From Smallanthus sonchifolius (lineage: Eukaryota; Streptophyta; Magnoliopsida; Asterales; Asteraceae): a DNA stretch of 64,000 nucleotides. The position numbers were made by a program, and so were the translations under genes. Location of the stretch: contig CM042035.1 of assembly GCA_023525975.1 (NCBI GenBank), forward strand, positions 35,989,001 to 36,053,000, given 5' to 3'. Positions 48,554 through 60,525 of this stretch are shown one piece after another. The notes beneath the pieces were generated by a model, which ran no database searches, was not told where the DNA came from, and saw nothing but the letters and a program-made list of their open reading frames with translations. Positions within the stretch are counted from its first letter, which is position 1, and each line of letters opens with the position of its first letter.

Positions 48554-51500
48554 TCAGTTAGAAATAGGAACCCAAGCCATCGTGGTCTTGGGTCATCCAG
48601 TTTGATCAAAATAAGCAACTTCTTGTAATTTACAATCAATCTTATCATTCACTTTTGGAACAGAAGTTTGACAATCAGACTTTTTCAAAGAAGATCCATT
48701 TTTATTATTTTGAAAAACATTATTTGATATATTATTGTCAGATTAGGATGTTTCCAAAATTTTCTTCAATTTTCTGTTTCGTCTTCTCCTTTGAGGTCTA
48801 GACAATTTAACTTCCTACTGAGAATCTTTTGAAGTTCCAACATTAGGAATCTCAATTTTCTCTTTGCATACAAAAGATTTAGAATTCAATTTTTCCTGTT
48901 GTTTAAATCCAGAGGATTTAACAAAAGATCGACCAGGCAAATTTTTCTCCAAGTTAGAAGACGACTTCCCCTCATCTTTTCTTTTCAGAATCTTCACCAC
49001 TTTCGGTTGTGAAGGAAAAATCTTCATTTTACCCTGGTTCTTATAAAGATAATTGATCAGAATGTGACCAGCCTCGTTGCAATGAAAACACACTCTTCTT
49101 TCTTGATAAGTTCTGAAATAAGGAGTTTTCTTTGAATTTGAGGATTCATCAGAGGAATAAGCTTCAGAGGAATGTCCAGAACAGTTTATCGGCTTCTTTG
49201 GAACATAAGCATGTGTTGGCACCTTTGAAGAATGTACTTTTTGATAACCAGCAGCAACAAACCCACACGATTGTAAAATTGGAGAAAGCTTAGGGGTAAC
49301 AACCTTCACCTCATCAGGTTCAGTCAGAATGCATCTATCACGGGTAACAACTTTTACAACTGTTGGTTCATCAAGTTTCACCTCTTTTGCAATACCCTCG
49401 ACCTTCTTTTCATCAAACACCTCATCTTCAGAATCAGACTCATACACCATATCCTCCCCAGTTACCGGATTCACCTTTAATACTGTTTTTGGATCTATTT
49501 CCTCTTCATGAATGATTTCAGGTTCAACCACATAGTTTGCATTAAAAGGTGGAAGAACAATTCCAATACCAGCAACCCGTTTAGTAGGATCAGCATTTGA
49601 GTTAAAATATTCCAAAACAATAGAAGAATTTGTAAAATTTTCCAACTTTCTATGAAGTTTTACCACCTCAGACTCTTTGTCAGAAATTTCCTTATTCTTT
49701 TGATCAATAACCTCAGTTCGTTTTTCTATTTCAGCATAAGCCATATCCATATGATAAGCTTGTTCTTTATATTTCAACCCTAGAGAATTTAAGTCGCTTT
49801 TCAAAGACTCAATTCTATCGATGCACAATTTATCATTATCTTTCAGTTTCTGATTAGCAGTATGCATCGATTTCATGTCACAAATCAAGTTGTGTTATCA
49901 TCCATGACCTTTTCCAATTTATCTTTAACAGTAATGCAGTTAGAACAGAAAATATAACAAACAGAGTCTTTTACCTTTGACGGATCACACATGTCTGCCA
50001 TGAATACTTTGGCAATGGGAATATTTTCTGAATCAGCACCATCAGAAACATTTTGAGTAAGAACAATATCCTCCTCAGCAACACCTGATGCAGCATCAGA
50101 ATCAATATTCTGCACTTGTTCTACCTCTTCATCAACAACCTACACACTGTCACCATCACTCGAACCATCACTTGAACTCTCACTTGAATCATCATTTGAA
50201 CTATCATCATCAGCCATCTCCTCTGGTTTTTCAGAATGAATTTCTGCTACAAAAGCTTGACTCATAGCACCCACCAAGTCTTCCAGATAAATGCCCCAGT
50301 CATAGTTTTCGTCGTTCTGAGCAACTAATGCCGATGAAGCAGATGCATGATTTGTATTACCAGATGAACCATGTGACTGATTCCTATTATGCTGAAAATT
50401 AGACTGCTTCTTTTGAGAATCAAACTCGACCTTTGGCTTCACACATTCCTTAGCAAAGTGACCATATTCTTGACAGTTATAACACCGAACTTTGCTTTTA
50501 TCAAAACCCATGCGAGATCGACTATTTTAGCCAATATATTTTCTACCAGTTTTCTTCACGAAATCTTTAGCTTGGCGCATCAACATGGCCATATTCCATT
50601 GGATATTCATTTCTTCCAGATCAACAGGGTCAATCTGTCTGAAATCTTCTTCTATAACCTCAGGATCATGTATTTTACCTCCAATAAAATTCTCATATGA
50701 TGCCATGAATGAGGAAAACATAGCAAGATAATCATCAGCAACCTTCTGATTCAAATGAGATCCAGATGAAGTAGAAGCTGTAGTCGCAGAAAATCCAGAA
50801 TGACTAGAATGACCAGAATGAATCGGAACTCCAGAACACTGATCATTTGAAGAATCTTGAGCATTGCCAGAAAAGAATGCCACTCCAGTACCAGTTTTAC
50901 CAGTAGATTTGACAAAATACATTGAGGGATCCTGAATATGCTCCAAGTTAGTCTCTTTCTTCTTCATATTCATGTCATGCGACTGAATCTTCCCCAGAAC
51001 TTCTTCAAGAGACATGGTTTTGTACTTAATGTTCTCTTTGATTAAAACCGTATACACATCAAATTTTGATGGTAAAGCCTCCAAGAATTTATCATTGATT
51101 TCCTCAGTCTCATATACCACAGACGCACTTGCCAGTTCACTAAGAAGATGATAGAATCTTGTAGTAAGATCATCCAAGGATTCGTTTAGAAAATGTTTAA
51201 AGACCAAGAATTGCTTCTTTAATAACTCCTTTATACTCTTCTTCACATCCAAACTTCCTTCACACCTTTTCTGTAATGCTTCCCACAGTTGTTGAGAAGA
51301 CTTGAACTGTTTAAAACTGTGATATATTTCTTTTGGAAGAGACATCGAAATACTTGCCATCGCTTTCTTTTCCCTGTCAAACAACACCTTTTCTTCATTT
51401 GGTAACGCAGATACCGGCTTTGGAACATTATCTTGTCCCATCCATGATTAAGTCGGATGCGTATATCCTTCTAAAATTGGAATCCACAGACTGGTGTCGG

Positions 51501-51636
51501 TAAAAGAAAAAAACTGGTCGAACCGATCTTTCCAATTTGAGTAATCAGCAAGGTTCAACAACTTCGAAGGTTTTTGAGATGTACCGATCTCATTGTCATA
51601 ATTGAACATATTCGTTACTTGAACCATATTTGCCAT
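48554..51636 (-). pseudogene. gag: Gag of element C, broken
   Basis: Starts MANMVQVTNMFNYDNEIG at 51636 with a UBN2-type domain. Stops lie at 51448, 50527 and 50140, with a frameshift near 49888. Knuckles are CYNCQEYGHFAKECVK and a damaged CFHCNEAGHILINYLYK (last Cys now Tyr). A coiled-coil-like part (ICDMKSMHTANQKLKDNDKL) follows. The frame continues past a stop at 48815 and a TGA at 48593-48595 to MAWVPISN and TGA at 48554-48556. The final block is conserved in B and E. Confidence 0.88.
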
Positions 51637-51684
51637 TTTTTAAAAAAAAAATTCTAAATAATTTCCAAGTGCTGAACAGTCTTA

Positions 51685-51890
51685 CCCTCAGGCGAAGATA
51701 ATAAGTTCGCCTATAATACACCCAAGCGAACTTAATGAGAAGCGAACTTAATAAGTTCGCTTAAACCAGAAACTTGAAAAACTGATTAAGTTCGCCTAAA
51801 ATAAGTTCGCTTAATCCTGTGAGAAGCGAACTTGACAAGTTCGCCTGCTAAGTTCGCCTGCACAAGAAATCAGCAAGTTCGCTTGCTTCA
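51685..51890. repeat. Palindrome cluster in gag leader of C
   Basis: Several C-type units and half units lie just upstream of the gag ATG at 51636, for example AAGCGAACTTAATAAGTTCG near 51735 and GCGAACTTGACAAGTTCGC near 51825. Confidence 0.9.
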
Positions 51891-52181
51891 GCAGATTCAA
51901 AATCAAGAACAATTCAAACAGAGACCGCGAACCAGAAATGACCAAAAATCTTCATAATACACTATTTTGAAGGAATTAATCAAAATTGGATCGTAGGATA
52001 TTGTAATTTGTCAAATAGAAGCTTTCTATCGGATCAATTTCGTCAATTTCATCTTCAAAATCACCAAATCAGAACTAAAACAGTCTTGAAAACTCCCTAG
52101 AAATGAAAAACTCAAAGATGACGAATTTCATGTCAATTTGCATATAAAACCGTCTAGAATCAACAAGGATCACGAGCATAG

Positions 52182-52193
52182 GCTCTGATACCA
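52182..52193 (-). promoter_or_regulatory. Primer binding site of C (initiator tRNA-Met)
   Basis: Minus strand TGGTATCAGAGC two bases inside the 5' LTR. Confidence 0.93.
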
Positions 52194-52195
52194 CT

Positions 52196-52666
52196 TGTAG
52201 GTCCTCATGGTGCTTCTACGGATCGATCTCGTGATAAAAGACAATGATCACGTAAATAAACTTCATCAATTGTTTATACGCATAAAAGACAATGATCACG
52301 TAAATAAACTTTTTCAATTGTATTCCTAATCACAATGGTGTTTACAGACTCAATCACACAATTCGATCTTTCTATGTTCTGTGTTATATCGACTGACTCT
52401 GTAAACACATATATAGAAAAATGACCTGCTATAAGCGAACTTATTAAGTTCGCCTCTAACAGACTAAGCGAACTTAACAAGTTCGCCTCAGGTAGACTTA
52501 AGCGAACATATTAAGTTCGCCTCTGATAGACCAGGTGAACTTAACAAGTTCGCCTCTAGGCTATACTTGTAAAACACTTAGTGACTTTTGACATTTACAT
52601 AACAAAAACATAAAGACATAAGATCTAACTATTACAAGCTTTTGTCATTCAGACTATGCCCTAACA
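52196..52666 (-). repeat. 5' LTR of element C (471 bp)
   Basis: Same ends as the 3' LTR. Near 52236-52320 an ATAAAAGACAATGATCACG segment is present twice and replaces about 45 bp found in the other LTR. TATATA is at 52410-52415 (minus) and the palindromic array at 52435-52553. Confidence 0.94.
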
Positions 52667-52671
52667 ACCAT
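52667..52671. repeat. Target site duplication of C, right copy (ACCAT)
   Basis: Pairs with 39201-39205 across element C. Confidence 0.92.
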
Positions 52672-53705
52672 GACCACTCCCATCGCCGTCTCCGCCTGTT
52701 ATGGCGGAACCCTAACCTGCCGCCTCCTTCCAGATCTGCCGAAAAAATGGGTTGGGGTCCGCCTTGCTGTTACCATCCTTTTTCTCCCCCATTTTGCGGG
52801 TTTTTTGCCTCACAGACGCTACACATCATCCCGCCACCGGCTTCGTTGCAGAACCACCGAAGTGGAGTGGCCATCCAACAGCATGCGAGCCACCACCGGC
52901 TCTTCCGTTGTTTCCTGTCGCTGGAGATCGGCCGAAAATCGCCCCGATCTCTCTCTCTCTCTCTCATAATTTGGTGGGTTTTAGGGTTTGAAATGAGGAT
53001 AAGGAAGAAAACTTTTCTATTTATACTTAGGGTTTTCAGTGGGGGAATCACATACCCGTATCGCGTATCAAAACAGTAAATTACGAGTGTAATGTTCGAA
53101 ATATCATTTCCGGTCATTCATTCTCGTTTAGAATAATTAATATAAAAATAAATGTTCATATAACATTTATTTCGTTAAAAATTTATTACCGGGGGATATC
53201 TTAGTAGGACCGGTAATATTACGTATCTAAATTCATTATGTCAGATCAATAGTTCCACACTCCGAGTATATCTATTATCTTACTAATAATATTAAAATTT
53301 TCAGATAAATATTACTGTATTTATCTTATCAAAATACGTATCGATATCAACCGTATTTAACACTCGCACAAACGCGCTACACGTGTACTTATCTGGATAG
53401 TCTTTCCAAGTGAATATTAATACTTAATATTAATTGTTCGTTATTTTATTTAATCATCTTATCGAATATAAGGTTATAAACAAATGTCTGACGCGTTTAA
53501 CGTTTAATTTTCTGAATCACGTAACGAGTCATTGGATGAAACCGTGTGACTTATAAGATGTTTGGATTACGCAATTCGGGATTCCAATGGGCTTGGATCC
53601 TTATTGGGTCTTGAATGGACTTGGATTTCTATTAGATCTTATTGGGCCTAGTTGGGCTTAGCCCAACAACTATGTTTTAGATTCTGGAATTTCGCAGGTG
53701 TTACA
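52672..53705 (-). repeat. Right part of gypsy LTR F, with LTR start and promoter
   Basis: Read on the minus strand it starts TGTAACACCTGCG at 53705 and is homologous to LTR G at 10480. A minus-strand TATAAATAG lies at 53017-53025, followed by an AG/CT microsatellite at 52949-52965 and a GC-richer stretch, consistent with a transcription start and R region. Plus-strand ORFs in the GC-rich part are not supported. Confidence 0.75.
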
Positions 53706-53774
53706 GACTAGGCCTTGGAGACAAAAATAGAAGGAGTCTTCTTGCTCCTCTTTCTCTTTCGGGTATAACTTGCC

Positions 53775-54738
53775 TCAAATGGGGCCCTGTGTTCCAGTTG
53801 GGCTTGAAGAACATGTGTAAGTATTTTTTTTAGCCTGTGCACCCTCAATAGGTTGCACAAGGGTTCGATCAAGGATAAAAGTTAGTTGTGCAGGCTGTGA
53901 AGTGGAGGTTGTGGGATCAGTATCAGCTGGGACTGCTGAACTGTCACCCTGGGTACTTTGTATGTTCATCATTGTAGATAACAATGGAACATTAACCCCT
54001 AAGAACTTTGCTGAAACAGTTCTCATACTTTGAAAAATATTATTTTTATGTCCCAAAATCATGTAGATTCTTGCAGGTTTTGAAATATCTTTTAAGTCAA
54101 GATTAAAAACTTCCTGCAAGAACCTAGGGTACATAAAGAAGGCTTGTTTTGCTCCTTCCTGAAGGTTATATCTTAAACCCTCGAGTATCAAATGAGCAAA
54201 AATTAAAACCTTGACCAGTTACATACCATGGAAAGCGGAGGCAAGAGCAGAACTCAGTTGACGTCATCCACTTCTCTTCTGAGATATGCATTGAAGAAGA
54301 GTGTGGCATAAAAACTTCCATGGGGGACCCATCAGTGCCTTCTCAATGGTGTATTCATCTTGATTTCCAGTGTACCCTATAGATACGAAGGTCCTCATGT
54401 ATTCATTCTTTGTATATGAGATGGCAGCACCTTCGTCCTGAAGCTTTAGATGTTTTTTGAGTGTAACTTCTGTAATGGTGATGTTCTTGCCTTCTTCCAT
54501 CGCTTTGATTTGGGGAGTCCCCTGTTCGGTATAGAAGACGGCAGTATTCCTGAAATCTTCCATGTGGGGGTATGTAGATGGTGGGGTTGACAGTCCGAGC
54601 AAAATGTATTTTCGACCGACATAGGAAATCGATCATGTAGTTGAAACCATCAGATTTCTTCCCTTTGATAAGATATGAAGTTAGATTGTGGTAAGTTTAG
54701 AACTTATCATTCGGGTTGTTGATGTCAATGTTTGCCAT
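53775..54738 (-). pseudogene. ORF3 of A2, broken
   Basis: ATG at 54738 starts MANIDINNPNDKF then a stop. Further parts match A: NYMIDFLCRSKIHFARTVNP, GTPQIKAMEEGKNITITEVT, SIGYTGNQDEYTIEKALMGP and FFMYPRFLQEVFNLDLKD. All lie in one frame, interrupted by a short gap around 54264-54191. Positions lost in A (two stops) are sense here. Confidence 0.75.
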
Positions 54739-55351
54739 TATGGTTAGGTTTGGAGGGAAGAAGGAAGCTTTTGAAAGTTGGTTAACTATGGGAAAGCTTT
54801 GAATGCTTGAGAGAAAAGGTGAGAGTTAGGTCAGAATTGAATGTGAAGGGGTGAAGGAGGAAATTTGATTTTTGTTATAACGGCAAAGAAGGGAAAAAGA
54901 AAATTTACTTGTACTATACAACCGATTTACTTTTCACTGTTTTACAGCTGTAGCACACTGTAGCAGTCATGGTAAAGACTGAAAGTAGTTTTTACAGCGG
55001 GTAAAAGTTAATTTGGACTCATTTTTACCCATCAGCAACAAACTTGGTTGCTGCAGATGGTTAAGCCTATCAGCAACAACTTGGTTGCTGAGGATGGTTA
55101 AGCCTGTCAGCAGCCACTTGGTTGCTGCTGATGGATGCAATGGTCCGCAACAAAGATGTTTTTGTTGATTGCCTTAAAGCTATCCGCATAAAACTTGTTC
55201 CTGCTGATAACTTAAGAATGTCAGTAGTAGATTATTTGTTGCTGAAGACTAAACCTGTCAGTAGAAAAAATGTTTGCTGCTGATTATCAACACATATTTA
55301 CAACAAATGAAAGACAAACACATTTTTATTCAAAAATTTTAGAGACAGATT
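54739..55351. other. Spacer of A2 with palindrome cluster (55030-55290)
   Basis: The first part matches the ORF3 leader of A. From 55030 to 55290 there are hairpins such as ATCAGCAACAA...TTGCTG and GTCAGCAGCCA...GCTGCTGAT, the same motif as in A but with separate substitutions. Confidence 0.8.
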
Positions 55352-58300
55352 TTAATCAAAGTTCATCATTCCAATGGATTCAACTAAATATCTAAATCTA
55401 GCTTCATCAAATGGTTTTGTAAATAAGTCAGCATATTGCACATTGGTATGAACATTGGTTAAAATAATTCTCTTTTTCTTAGCTTGATCTCTTATGAAGT
55501 GATACCTGATGTCAATGTGCTTTGTCTTGGAGTGCTGCGCGGGATTATTTGTAATTGATATAGCACTCATGTTGTCAATGTGAATGGGAGTTGCATGAAA
55601 GTCATCCCATAGTCCAGCATTTGATTTTGTATCCATATGACTTGTGCACAGCAACTTGAAACAACAATATATTCTACTTCTGCTGTAGATGTTGATACAC
55701 AAGTTTGCTTCTTGCATTGCCATGAAATCAGTCTTCCTCCCAGAAACTGACATCCCCCTGATGTGGACTTTTTTTCCAAGTTGCATCCTCCATAGTCAGT
55801 GTCAGTGTATGCATACAGGTTGAATTTATCATTCTTAGAGTACCATAGACCAAGTCTTGGAGCTCCTTTTATGTATCTAAAAATTCTCTTAACATCTTGG
55901 AGATGTGTATTATTTGGAGCTGCTTGGAATCTTGCACAGAGACATACAACAAACATGATATCTGTCCTTGAGGCAGTTAGATACATGAGTGATCCTATCA
56001 TTGCACGGTACTGATGTTGATCAGTGTCTTGACCATCTTTGTCTGGTAGTTGATGGAGTACTTGCATAGGAGTTCTTGCAGCAGAGCAATCAGTCAGTTT
56101 GAACCTTTCCAAAATGCTTCTGACATATTTGGATTGACTGGTGAAGATTCCATTTGGAACTTGTTTCACATGGAGGCCTAAGAAGAAATTTAGTTCACCC
56201 ATTGAACTCATTTCAAACTTTGAGTCCATTAGGACCTCAAACTTCTTTGCACAGCTTCTTCTTTGTTGATCCAAATAAGATGTCATCAACATAGATTTGT
56301 ACCATTAGGATTTCTCCCCCTTCATCTTTGATAAACAAGGTCTGATCAATGGCACCTCTTCTAAAGTTGTTGCTGAGTAGATATCCTAACAAAGTTTCAT
56401 ACTAGGCCCTTGGAGCTTGATGTAGGCCATATAGAGCTTTATCCAGTTTGAACACTTTGTTGGGATGAGCAAGATCTACAAAGCCTAGAGGCTGTCTGAC
56501 ATAGATTTCCTCACCAATCTTCCCATATAGAAAAGCACTCTTGACATCCATTGGATAAACTGTAAAACTCTTAGATGCAACATATGCTAGAAAGATTTGG
56601 ATGGCCTAAAGTCTGGCAACAGGAGCAAAGACTTCATCATAATCAATTCTCTCTTCCTGAGTGTAGCCTTGAGATATAAGTCTGGCTTTGTTCTTGACTA
56701 CAATCCCTCTCTCATCTTGCTTGTTCCTGAATACCCATCTTGTGCCAATAGCAGTTTGACCAGGTGGAAGATCAACCAGAGTCCACACTTATTGTCTCTT
56801 GAATTGCAGCAATTCTTCCTGCATTGCCTCAATCTAACTGCTATGTTACAAAGCTTCATCTATCTTCTTTGGTTCTACTTGAGATAGAAAGCAATAATGC
56901 AGACATATATTGGTCTCATGAGTTTTGCTTCTTGTTTGAACACCTTGCTGAAATTGGCCAATTATATTTTCCAATGGATGTTCTTTGTTAATTCTTTGTG
57001 ATGGAACAACATCCAACTGTATTCCTTGCTCAAGATTGCTTTGATTCTGATCAGGAATATCTTCATTCATTGTGGAAGATTCTTCAACATCAGTAGCAGC
57101 ATCAACAGTAGATGCCTCTACACCAACTGTATTTTCTTGATCAGCAACAGATGCCTCTACACCATCTGCAGAGATGTCATGAATCTCATTTTGATTTTCA
57201 TTTTCAGAGAGACTGATGCTGGTGACATTGGAAAGACTTGTTCCTGCTTTACTAGCTTCAATAGCTTCCACAACAGATGGAGGATCAATATATGGTCTTT
57301 TGATTCATATAGAAGGACTATTGAATTCCATTCTGTATTCATTTGATGATTTGGAAGCTGGATCTTTGGACGAGGAAGACTCCATATTTGAGAAGATAAG
57401 AGGCTCAAATACTTGGGAGAAGGAGTCTATATCAAAGAGCCAGTTTGGTCCTTTACCCTTTTAATAGGGAATGTGTTGCCTACATTCCACATTTGCTGAT
57501 TCTTCCACTATTCTTGTTCTAGAGTTGAATACTCTGTAGGCCTTGGATTGAGAGGAAAAACCTACAAATTATCCTTCATCTAATTTGGCACCAAACTTAG
57601 GAAGTACTCCATGTGTGATGAGAATAGTACATGGACATCCAAAAGGTTTCAGAAATCCAATGTAGGGAACTCTTTTGAAGCACACTTCATAAGGTGTTTT
57701 GTTGAGAGGCTTGACAATGAGAACTCTATTTTGCACATAGCAAGTTATGCTAACTGTTTCTGCCCAGAATGTGAGAGGAAGTTTTGAGTCAGCCATCATT
57801 GATCTTGCTGATTCAGTTAGAGTTTTGTTTCTCCTTTAGCAACCCCATTTTGTTGAGGAGTTCTTGGAGCACTATATTGTCTTTCAATGCCTTTGCTCTC
57901 ACAGAAACAATTCAAGGTATGGTTCTTAAACTCTGTACCTTGATCACACCTTATGATTTTGACTTTCTTATTACTTTGATTCTCATCCCTAAGAATGTAG
58001 GATTTAAGAATCTCAACGGTTTGATCTTCTGTTCTCAAGAAGTATACCCATGAGAATCTGGTGAAGTCATTAGTTATCACCAGACAGTATGACTTCTTGC
58101 TCATTGACATGACATTTGTAGGACCAAAAAGATCCATGTAGCAGTTGTAGTGGAGTGTCATTTGAATTCAATGTCTTGGGCATGTGAGAACTCTTGTGTA
58201 GCTTCCCCTTCAGGCATGCTATGCAGTGATCTTCAAGTTGGAATTCCTTGTCAGGAAGACCTCTGAAAAGATTTCCCTTCACCAACTTGTTGATAGTTTT

Positions 58301-58740
58301 TACATTAACATGGCTTAATCTCCTGTGCCAAAGAGCTGATTCATCAACTGATGCCTTGGACAGAAAACAAGATACACTGCCAGATGGAGTGACCTCATTC
58401 ATGTCTAGCACATATAAGTTATCTTTTCTTTGAACAGTCAATAAAATCTTCTCTTGAGGTGGTTTGCTTAAACCAGGGGAGAGCACAAAGCATTCTTTGT
58501 CTGTAAAAAGCATCCAATTCTTCAGACAACAGACCTGAGACACACTCATGAGATTGAATTCCAATTCTTTAACAAAGTTTACTTTTTCAATACTCATTCT
58601 TTCATTGGACAAAGTTCCTTGTCCAGTTATAGATCCTCCCTTTGAATCACTCCCAAAGGCAACATATCCTCCATAGAAATGTCTGAAGTTGGAGAGGATG
58701 GACCTGCTGCCGGTTTAGTGCCTGGAACAACCACTGTCTA
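55352..58740 (-). pseudogene. pol: Pol of A2, multiple frameshifts
   Basis: The protease keeps VDSGCSRH but the next Met codon is a stop. The integrase has LWHRRLSHVN and CIACLKGK, shifts frame at LQLLH near 58125, and shifts again where one base is missing from the catalytic Glu codon (57837/57838). RT (56292-55567) lacks an intact YVDD in one frame; RNase H has AYTDTDYGGC and ends YLVESIGMMNFD. It is recognisable from end to end but encodes no continuous protein. Confidence 0.87.
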
Positions 58741-60118
58741 CAAACCAGGTGTTATCCTTGTGACCTGGTTGTCCCTGCACATGAGGGAGATCTGGTTAGA
58801 GGGAGAAACCCAAGAGCTTGCAGACTTGGGTGAGTGTGTCTTCAAATCAAGATCTGTATGCTTGCATTCAATGGAACCAATGATGATGCTTTGAGGCACT
58901 GAAGCTGTGGATTTGGCTTTCCATTGTTGAGGAGGGTTTTCAGATCTTTGTACCCTTTCAGCAGCAGATGTGGCTTTGGCTACTGATGGTTTTGCTTGAT
59001 CAGCAGCAAACTTTACTGCTGAAGACTTTGGCTGATCAGCAGCAAACTTGGTTGCTGCTGAAGGCTTTAGCTGGTCAGCAGCAGATTTGGTTGCTGCTGA
59101 AGGCTTGGGTTTGGGCTTTATATTCTTCAGCTTCAAATGATCAGCAACATTTTTGCTGGTTGCTGATTGTTCAACAGATACTTGCTTCTCCTACTTTACC
59201 TTTCTATTGAAAGTGGGTTTCTCCGTAGGAGTTTTTCTATAGAGTGGCTTCTGTTTAGGAATAGTCTGAACTGCTGTGGAGGCTGATTGAAGGATCTGGT
59301 TGAATAGATTGAACATACAATTTGCAGCAAAATGATCTGATTCACCACATATTATGCAAGATTGTTGAGCTTTTGGGATTTGCTTCCTAGGAGGAGAGAG
59401 ATTTTCTGAACTGAGTTGTCTTGGCTTCATAGCTTCTTACCTTCTTGTTCTAGTTTGTTTTCTTAAAAGCTTGTTGCTTGAGATTTCTTTGTTGCTGAAG
59501 GTAGTAGAAGCAGGTGCTAGCAGTATGATTGTATTTTCCACAGACAAGCGTGATTTAGTCAGTTTGTTCATTTGAAAATACACATAGTCCTTTCTTTTGA
59601 ACAGATCTCTGAAGTTCCAAGGATGAGCTTTGTTGTGCTCAAAATTGGCTTCCTCCAATTTTTTCTGTACATATGGAGCTCTCTCTCTAGGTGCATGACA
59701 GATGTCAAACACCTTCCTGGGTTGGATGGTTTGATTTGCTTGGAGATTGGTGGAGGTTGATGATTGTCCCTTTTCAACACTTAACTTTCTCCCTACAGGA
59801 GGATAGCTAATTTTTATTTGTTTGGTGAGTTGAGGTGCTGGTATTAAATGAATGAAGGGGCATGGACCAGTGGTTTGTATCACTCTACCAAACTTGGTGG
59901 TTTTGAAAATTACTTCATTTGTGGGAAGTAATGGAGCTTCACTTGTTTCTCTAGATTTAGAGAATCTGGACTCAGACTCAGATGAGGAAGTGCATTCTTG
60001 CATGGATGGTTCTTCCTTTGAAGGATCAAGGTTTCAATTTTCTAGGTAAAGGTTTGAGAGGCTGAAGTTTGGTTCATGGATGGTTACATAGTCAGCAGGT
60101 GGAGGTACAGCTTTGTAC
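58741..60118 (-). pseudogene. gag: C-terminal gag of A2, truncated
   Basis: Corresponds to A gag from about 6850 down. It contains CIICGESDHFAANCMF and a damaged earlier knuckle, and a long SAADQ/KPSAA repeat (58955-59165) encoded by the family palindrome. Frame breaks lie near 59437 and 59191. The tail reads SASSWVSPSNQIS, a relative of the WVP(K)S ending of other gags, then a TGCAG/GGACAACC junction near 58774. Confidence 0.8.
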
Positions 60119-60525
60119 GGTGTCATACCCCAACCGACGGTGGAAACGTCGGGGAGGAACATGTAGACTGTTCATAAGCTCATGTTTTATTAAAGTTGTG
60201 ATAATTAAACAATCAATTTCATTTCATAGCTCAAATATTCAATTACAACATTTACAAGGGTCATAAATACATGAACATCTTTATTAAGTTTAAAACTCGG
60301 TCCTCAATCCTAAGTGAAGTAACTTGAATCTTAACTCAAACATCCGTACCTGAAACACGATAAAATGAGAGGGTAAACTATAAATAGTTGGTGAGCATAC
60401 ATAGGTTTTGACACCACAATTAAAGTTCAAATGTTTTGTGTACAATTCATATGATACATGGTTTATAAAGCATTTATGGAGAATCTAAGTTAAGCTAGTT
60501 GTACAAATGAAACCTTGTAACTGAA

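Larger units (their letters stand above)
39206..52666 (-). mobile_element. Copia (Sirevirus-type) retrotransposon C, complete ends, defective
   Basis: Two LTRs (485 and 471 bp), primer site, gag, a nearly complete pol, spacer, ORF3 and polypurine tract lie in order on the minus strand, with duplication ACCAT. It interrupts LTR F. LTR comparison by eye gives about a dozen substitutions plus one rearranged segment. Pol has only two nonsense codons and one homopolymer frameshift; gag has several breaks. It is the best preserved member of the B/C/E group here. Confidence 0.95.
53706..60120 (-). mobile_element. Copia element A2, second copy of family A, truncated at both ends
   Basis: Colinear with element A from about A position 553 to 6860. 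Gag is cut at 60116-60120 where LTR H begins, and ORF3 is cut at 53706 where LTR F begins. No LTR of its own is present. Many frameshifts make it older or longer inactive than A. Confidence 0.9.

Noticed and set aside
52642..53079. Plus-strand ORFs in a GC-richer stretch
   Set aside because: They lie inside LTR F antisense to its TATA box, and one crosses the C insertion junction.
10480..53705. G and F as the two LTRs of one element
   Set aside because: They are in opposite orientation and diverged, so they belong to different insertions.
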